A DNA stretch of 11,048 nt from DATLFI01 sp035524895 (GTDB lineage: Bacteria; Acidobacteriota; Thermoanaerobaculia; Multivoradales; Multivoraceae), in the NCBI GenBank assembly GCA_035524895.1, contig DATLFI010000007.1, positions 1 through 11,048 on the forward strand, in the 5' to 3' direction. The notes under the pieces were generated by a model. It made no database searches and had not been told where the DNA came from. It saw only the letters and a list, made by a program, of their open reading frames with translations. Position 1 is the first letter of the stretch; the number at the start of each line of letters is the position of its first letter. Position numbers and translations under genes: made by a program. This document shows positions 7,650 to 11,048 of this stretch, piece after piece.

Positions 7650-7655
7650 ATTTGA

Positions 7656-8669
7656 ATGCGCAGGCGCCACGCTACTACGGTCCAGCTCGGTCCCACGACG
7701 CCCGAGATCTTCTTCGACCGCCGCCAGTTCGTTTCCGCGCTCGGGCTCGGGCTCTTTGCCGCCGCGTCGGCCAACTGCCAGAGCACGGAGAAGTCGGCGA
7801 AGCGGAGCCCTCTCGATCTTCCGTTCGAGCGGCCCGATGTCTTTCCGGCGAAGCGGAACGAGAAGGTCGTGCTACCGGCAGGTCTGCCGACCCAGCTGAC
7901 CGATCGACTGGTGGCCGCGACCCACAACAACTTCTACGAGTTCCTCCCGGGGCGAGGCGGTCCGGCCTGGGAGCACACGGAGAAGTTCGAGGTCGTGCCC
8001 TGGCAGGTCGAGGTCGTGGGAGAGTGCGCCAAGCCGCGCACCTTCGACCTCGACGATCTGTTCGCCTTCCCCCACGAAGAGCGGCTCTATCACTTCCGTT
8101 GCGTCGAGCGGTGGGCCATGAACGTGCCGTGGTCGGGCTTCCAGCTCTCGAGGCTCCTCGAGGCCGTCGAGCCGACCTCCAACGCCAAGTACGTGCGTTT
8201 CCTCTCCGCGAACAAGCCGGAACAGATGCCGGGCATCCGGGAGGCGCACTGGTACCCGTGGCCCTACTTCGAGGGGCTCCGCCTGGACGAAGCGATGAAC
8301 GAGCTGGCCTTCGTTGCCACCGGGATCTACGGAGCGCCCCTGCCGAAGCAGCACGGCGCACCCGTGCGCATCGTGGTGCCTTGGAAGTACGGCTACAAGA
8401 ACCCGAAGTCGATCGTGCGCATCGAGCTGGCGCGCGAGGAGCCCAAGATCTTCTGGCAGGTGCAGCAGCACGAGTACGGTTTCTTGTCGAACGTCAACCC
8501 GTTCATTCCGCACCCGCGCTGGAGCCAGGCGGAGTCGTTCTGGCTCGGCTCGCAGGAGAAGTTCGAGACGCCGATCTTCAACGGCTACGCCGAGCAGGTG
8601 GCGCACCTCTACCCGGACGAGCCGCGCACCCTGCAACGACCGTTGCAACCGGGTCAGATCGCCAGGTAG
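7656..8669 (+). CDS. msrP: Protein-methionine-sulfoxide reductase, molybdopterin catalytic subunit MsrP (YedY)
   Basis: MsrP reduces methionine sulfoxide in oxidised cell-envelope proteins, using a molybdenum cofactor in the periplasm; electrons normally come from the membrane heme protein MsrQ. The 337-residue length matches Escherichia coli MsrP (334). A Tat signal is clear: DRRQF at 21-25, then a hydrophobic run GLGLFAAASA. Family landmarks follow in order: NNFYEF (91-96), PHEERLYHFRCVERW with the molybdenum-ligand Cys149, VPWSGF, EPTSNAKYVRF, EQMPG, YFEGLRLDEAM, GAPVRIVVPWKYGYKNPKSI (cofactor pocket), EYGFLSNVNP, HPRWSQA and FNGYAEQVAHLYP. The start has GGAG six bases upstream. No msrQ is adjacent, which is unusual for this gene. 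The 3' end overlaps the convergent hydrolase gene by 16 bases. Cys41 sits at the end of the signal region but not in a proper lipobox. The call is secure; only the electron donor is open. Confidence 0.97.
   Translation: MRRRHATTVQLGPTTPEIFFDRRQFVSALGLGLFAAASANCQSTEKSAKRSPLDLPFERPDVFPAKRNEKVVLPAGLPTQLTDRLVAATHNNFYEFLPGRGGPAWEHTEKFEVVPWQVEVVGECAKPRTFDLDDLFAFPHEERLYHFRCVERWAMNVPWSGFQLSRLLEAVEPTSNAKYVRFLSANKPEQMPGIREAHWYPWPYFEGLRLDEAMNELAFVATGIYGAPLPKQHGAPVRIVVPWKYGYKNPKSIVRIELAREEPKIFWQVQQHEYGFLSNVNPFIPHPRWSQAESFWLGSQEKFETPIFNGYAEQVAHLYPDEPRTLQRPLQPGQIAR
8628..8654. terminator. Hairpin at the overlapping ends of msrP and the hydrolase gene
   Basis: TGCAAC (8632-8637), loop GACC, GTTGCA (8642-8647) is a perfect stem, extended by ACCC (8628-8631) with GGGT (8651-8654) after a 3-base bulge. 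It lies in the last codons of msrP, producing the LQRPLQP residue repeat, and directly behind the hydrolase stop on the minus strand. Because the two genes overlap tail to tail, it could be the only terminator for the minus-strand operon. No T-run follows on either strand. Confidence 0.3.
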
Positions 8670-9490
8670 GGTCCTGCCGCTTCGGGCGGAGTGATCGTCG
8701 CGACGGCACTGTCGAGGAACGCGACGAGCGCGTCGACGACCGCGTCGTGCCGATCGAGGAACGGCCAGTGTCCGGCGCCGTCGATCGCGATCGACGGTAC
8801 GCCGGCATCGCGCAGCAGCGCGAGAGAGCGTGCGCCGGTGCCTCGCGGGCTGCCGTGCAGGTACAGCTTGGGGAGAGTGAGCGCGGCGAGCCGCTGCGCG
8901 AGATCCTCCCGCTGCGAGACCTCGACCAGCTCGCCGGAATGGCGATGGTAGGCGCGCGGGTCGCAGAGCCGACAGCTGACGAAGTAGCTGCGCAGCGCCA
9001 GGTCGCGCGCGCCGTCCTGGTAGAGGCGCTCGAGAAGGCGTTCGTAGCCGTTCGCGAGGAACGCGCCTCTCTCTTGCGCCGCCACCGGTCCGGAAAACGT
9101 GCAGTCGGGTGGCGACAGGTTGCCCTCGACGTCCGCGAAGGCGCGCAGTTGTGCGTGGTGCGGTCCGGGCAGCTCGAGCAAGAGCTGGGCGACCACGCCG
9201 CCCATCGAATGGCCGAGCACGACGACAGGCGATTCCAGTGGGAGCAGCCAGCCGGCGAGCAGCTCGGCACATGCCGTAAGGGAGCGCGGGTCGTGGTCCC
9301 AAGGGCTCGCGCCGTAGCCCGGGAGGTCGACCGCGACGCGACAGAACGCCTCCAGCTTCTCCTCCTCGAGGAGGCCTTCGAAGCACAGGCCGGACTCTCC
9401 CAGTCCATGCACGAACAGGAGAGTGCCGAGGGGCGCCCCCTTCGAGAGGCTCTCGCGGTAGGCCAGACCGTCGCGGAACCGGCGCCTCAT
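8654..9490 (-). CDS. Alpha/beta hydrolase, translationally coupled to a SpoIIE-type phosphatase
   Basis: This is a cytosolic alpha/beta-hydrolase fold protein of 278 residues with no signal peptide. The fold is shown by the oxyanion segment LLFVHGLGESG (24-34), AVDLPGYGAS (53-62), the nucleophile elbow GHSMGG with Ser95, and the C-terminal GAGHWPFLD with His241. The usual acid after strand 7 is not seen: that position reads LYLHGSPRG. Asp120, Glu122 or Asp129 in ADVEGNLSPPDC, after strand 6, could serve instead (inference). ATG 9490 shares ATGA with the stop of the phosphatase gene and has no Shine-Dalgarno sequence, so coupling is likely. Bacillus subtilis RsbQ, an alpha/beta hydrolase of similar size, is needed for activity of its operon partner, the PP2C phosphatase RsbP; this pair may work alike. 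It could also be an ordinary esterase, and the substrate is unknown. The stop overlaps the msrP end by 16 bases. Confidence 0.88.
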   Translation of the reverse strand: MRRRFRDGLAYRESLSKGAPLGTLLFVHGLGESGLCFEGLLEEEKLEAFCRVAVDLPGYGASPWDHDPRSLTACAELLAGWLLPLESPVVVLGHSMGGVVAQLLLELPGPHHAQLRAFADVEGNLSPPDCTFSGPVAAQERGAFLANGYERLLERLYQDGARDLALRSYFVSCRLCDPRAYHRHSGELVEVSQREDLAQRLAALTLPKLYLHGSPRGTGARSLALLRDAGVPSIAIDGAGHWPFLDRHDAVVDALVAFLDSAVATITPPEAAGPYLAI

Positions 9491-10890
9491 ATCGCCGCCG
9501 TGTCCGCGGTCGGCTTGGCCGCCGCGTCCGCGGTCGGCTGGGAAGCCGCGCCGGCTCGAGGCAATACGCGGACGACCACCACGGTGATGTCGTCGAACTG
9601 CTCGGTGTCGCCCTTGAAGGTCCAGACATCAGAGAGCAGGGCCTCGCGGATAGCGCGCGCGTCCTTGCTGTCGGCGACGCGGTGGAAACGACGCACCAGC
9701 CGCTCGTCGCCGTACAGGTCGCCGCGCTGGTCGAGCGCCTCGATCAGCCCGTCGGTGTAGAAGAGGAAGACATCGCCCTCGTCGAAGCAGACCTCGCGCT
9801 CGCTGTAGGTGGCCTCGAGCCGGGTGCCGAGCGGAGGTGCCTCGATCGCTACTTCCTCGACCCGGTCGAGACGGCGGCGGAAGTGGAGGGGCGGAGGGTG
9901 GCCAGCGCTCGCCAGCACCAGGCGACCGGCGGGTCGGTCGAAGACCGCGTAGACCAGAGTGATGAACATGCGCCGCGCGGTGGTGAGTCGCACCATACGG
10001 TCGAGCTTGTCGAAGAGATCGCGCGGGCTCGGTCGCTCGGGGTGGAGCAGGTACAGGCAGCTGCGGATTCCCGAGAGCAGCAGCCCGCTGGCAACGCCGT
10101 GGCCGGCAACGTCGCCGACCACGATCGCGAAGCGGTCCGTCTCCTGGTCGAAGTACTCGTAGTAGTCGCCGCCGACCTCCGCCGCGGGTAGCGACACCGC
10201 CGAGATGTCGAGCCCGGGGATTCGCGGATCGTGTCGCGGCAGCATGCTGAGCTGGATCTGGCGGGCCGAGGCCAGCTCCTCGCGCATGCGCTGGCGCTCC
10301 CGCCGCCGACTGGTCTCGACGCGGTACTGTCGCAGGAAGCCGGAACGGGCCCGCATGGTGGAGACGCGGATGAAGTAGAGGCTGACCAACGCGACAGCCG
10401 TCTGCACCACGGCGCGCGTGTCGAGCAGAGGCGGTCGCGGGTCGAGCAGGAGGTGCGCCGGCACCAGGGTGCCTGCCCAAATCAGTGCGATCAGCAGCAG
10501 TGCCCACGGCAGCGCCAGTCGGAAGCCGAGCGCCAGCAGGGGCGCGAGAATGCCGGCTATCTGGAGACCGAGGTGCCAGGTCGGCGCCTGCGCAACCAGC
10601 AACCCCCACAGCGCCAGGTAGAGCACGAGCACCGCCAAGGCAGAGAACCGCCGGAGCCAGCCCTCGTCCTCGGCCATGTAGACGCCGCGGGCGAGCGCTA
10701 TGGTCGCTATGGGTGCCACGAGCTTCGGCCAGTCGGACGCGAACAGGTAGGCCAACAGCGCGACGAAGCCCAGGGCTCCCGCTCCGGCGGCGATCAGCTT
10801 GAGCCACTCCCAGTTGACGCCGTCGAGCCGGCGACGTGCGGCGTCGCCTTCGGGCAGGTGGACGAGGTCTTCGATCGCGGGAGCGTTCAC
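9487..10890 (-). CDS. Membrane-anchored PP2C-family SpoIIE/RsbU-type serine/threonine phosphatase
   Basis: This 467-residue protein should dephosphorylate a phosphoserine protein, typically an anti-sigma-factor antagonist in a partner-switching pathway. Residues about 30-176 hold five or six hydrophobic membrane segments and no known sensor domain. Residues 177-215 form an Arg/Glu-rich coiled linker ending in ASARQIQLSMLP, a hallmark of RsbU-like proteins. The SpoIIE domain covers about 216-443 with metal-binding Asp242 (EVGGDYYEYF), Asp260 (GDVAGHGVASGLL), Asp380 (YTDGLIEA) and Asp433/434 (DDITVVVV), plus ASAGHPPPL. All core residues are present. The tail repeats PTADxAA. The start is GTG 10890 without a Shine-Dalgarno sequence, overlapping the stop of a small upstream frame as GTGA; the stop overlaps the hydrolase start as ATGA. 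No anti-sigma kinase or STAS antagonist is in the window, so its target must be elsewhere. Confidence 0.93.
   Translation of the reverse strand: MNAPAIEDLVHLPEGDAARRRLDGVNWEWLKLIAAGAGALGFVALLAYLFASDWPKLVAPIATIALARGVYMAEDEGWLRRFSALAVLVLYLALWGLLVAQAPTWHLGLQIAGILAPLLALGFRLALPWALLLIALIWAGTLVPAHLLLDPRPPLLDTRAVVQTAVALVSLYFIRVSTMRARSGFLRQYRVETSRRRERQRMREELASARQIQLSMLPRHDPRIPGLDISAVSLPAAEVGGDYYEYFDQETDRFAIVVGDVAGHGVASGLLLSGIRSCLYLLHPERPSPRDLFDKLDRMVRLTTARRMFITLVYAVFDRPAGRLVLASAGHPPPLHFRRRLDRVEEVAIEAPPLGTRLEATYSEREVCFDEGDVFLFYTDGLIEALDQRGDLYGDERLVRRFHRVADSKDARAIREALLSDVWTFKGDTEQFDDITVVVVRVLPRAGAASQPTADAAAKPTADTAAI
9494..9541 (-). repeat. 24-base tandem duplication at the 3' end of the phosphatase gene
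   Basis: Positions 9494-9517 and 9518-9541 are adjacent copies with 22 of 24 bases identical. They encode the repeated PTADxAA in the tail of the phosphatase, beyond the SpoIIE fold, and end four bases before the hydrolase ATG. This is probably slippage or a recent duplication that stays in frame. Confidence 0.75.
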
Positions 10891-10994
10891 GGTAGATAGG
10901 ACTCGGCAGGAATCTCGAAGTTCCGGTTACCGCGGTGCCACACGCCGCGGCGGGCGCCCCGAAACACCGGCAGATACTGGCTCGACGTTGTCAT
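10887..10994 (-). CDS. Possible 35-residue small protein, or end of a longer gene, coupled to the phosphatase
   Basis: An ATG at 10994 opens a 35-codon frame reading MTTSSQYLPV, then a basic aromatic stretch (FRGARRGVWHRGNRN), then FEIPAESYLP. Its TGA overlaps the phosphatase GTG start as GTGA. The phosphatase has no Shine-Dalgarno sequence of its own, which is the best argument that this frame is translated. No signal peptide or membrane segment is present and I do not recognise a family. Third-position GC is about three quarters, lower than in the neighbours. The same frame is open upstream to the window edge (18 more codons, rich in Ser, His and Pro), so it may instead be the C-terminus of a gene beginning outside. 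The ATG has only a weak GAGAG directly before it. Confidence 0.35.
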   Translation of the reverse strand: MTTSSQYLPVFRGARRGVWHRGNRNFEIPAESYLP

Positions 10995-11048
10995 TCTCTC
11001 AGGTCGCGGCTGGGGGTGGCTGGCGTGAGAGGCCTCGTAGGAAGCGGT

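Larger units (their letters stand above)
7343..7655. other. Divergent intergenic region between pilZ and msrP
   Basis: This 313-base spacer must hold the promoters of both the pilZ-led unit (minus) and msrP (plus). Two inverted repeats stand out (7365-7382 and 7453-7468). A TAGACT at 7479-7484 could be a -10 box for msrP, but no good -35 pairs with it. GGAG at 7646-7649 is the msrP ribosome binding site. No protein-coding frame here is convincing. Confidence 0.5.

Noticed and set aside
7644..7655. Three-codon frame ATG GAG ATT TGA abutting the msrP start
   Set aside because: It overlaps the msrP ribosome binding site and is most simply a chance by-product of that site.
7764..7778. Possible lipoprotein cysteine (Cys41) in the MsrP signal region
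   Set aside because: The preceding residues SAN do not fit a lipobox, and a Tat signal with normal cleavage fits the MsrP family.
7163..9760. 865-codon plus-strand open frame
   Set aside because: It crosses the pilZ start, the divergent spacer, msrP in another frame and the hydrolase. The protein is low-complexity, and msrP and the hydrolase are certain in the other frames.

Overview
The window is GC-rich and densely coded. It probably comes from an Acidobacteriota-like bacterium (inference). The pointers are an Oar-type TonB-dependent receptor with an N-terminal carboxypeptidase-regulatory-like domain, a winged-helix regulator fused to a TolB-like domain, and a membrane-anchored SpoIIE-type phosphatase. 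This mix is common in that phylum but not exclusive to it. No mobile element, CRISPR array, rRNA or tRNA was found.

Left part (1-4489). The minus strand carries 909 codons of a TonB-dependent receptor that runs off the left edge, so its C-terminus is missing. About 980 bases without a convincing gene follow. Next comes a plus-strand winged-helix/TolB-like regulator, best started at a GTG at 3707. It points away from the receptor and could control it (inference).

Middle part (4518-7342). Two minus-strand genes lie in a row: a PilZ-domain protein that appears to hold two PilZ-like modules, and a bifunctional enoyl-CoA hydratase/3-hydroxyacyl-CoA dehydrogenase of the FadB/FadJ type. They are 59 bases apart and may be co-transcribed. 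The enzyme and the regulator converge, with 28 bases between their stop codons.

Right part (7343-11048). A 313-base divergent spacer separates pilZ from msrP, the periplasmic molybdenum methionine-sulfoxide reductase, which has a Tat signal. No msrQ heme partner is present in the window. Downstream of msrP, in the opposite direction and overlapping it by 16 bases, is a minus-strand operon. It encodes a possible 35-residue peptide, a membrane-anchored PP2C/SpoIIE phosphatase and an alpha/beta hydrolase, linked by GTGA and ATGA stop/start overlaps. A coupled phosphatase and hydrolase recalls the RsbP-RsbQ energy-stress module of Bacillus subtilis, here with a multi-pass membrane sensor region and the opposite gene order. 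This is the most interesting lead in the window. The rest consists of recognisable families in plausible arrangements.
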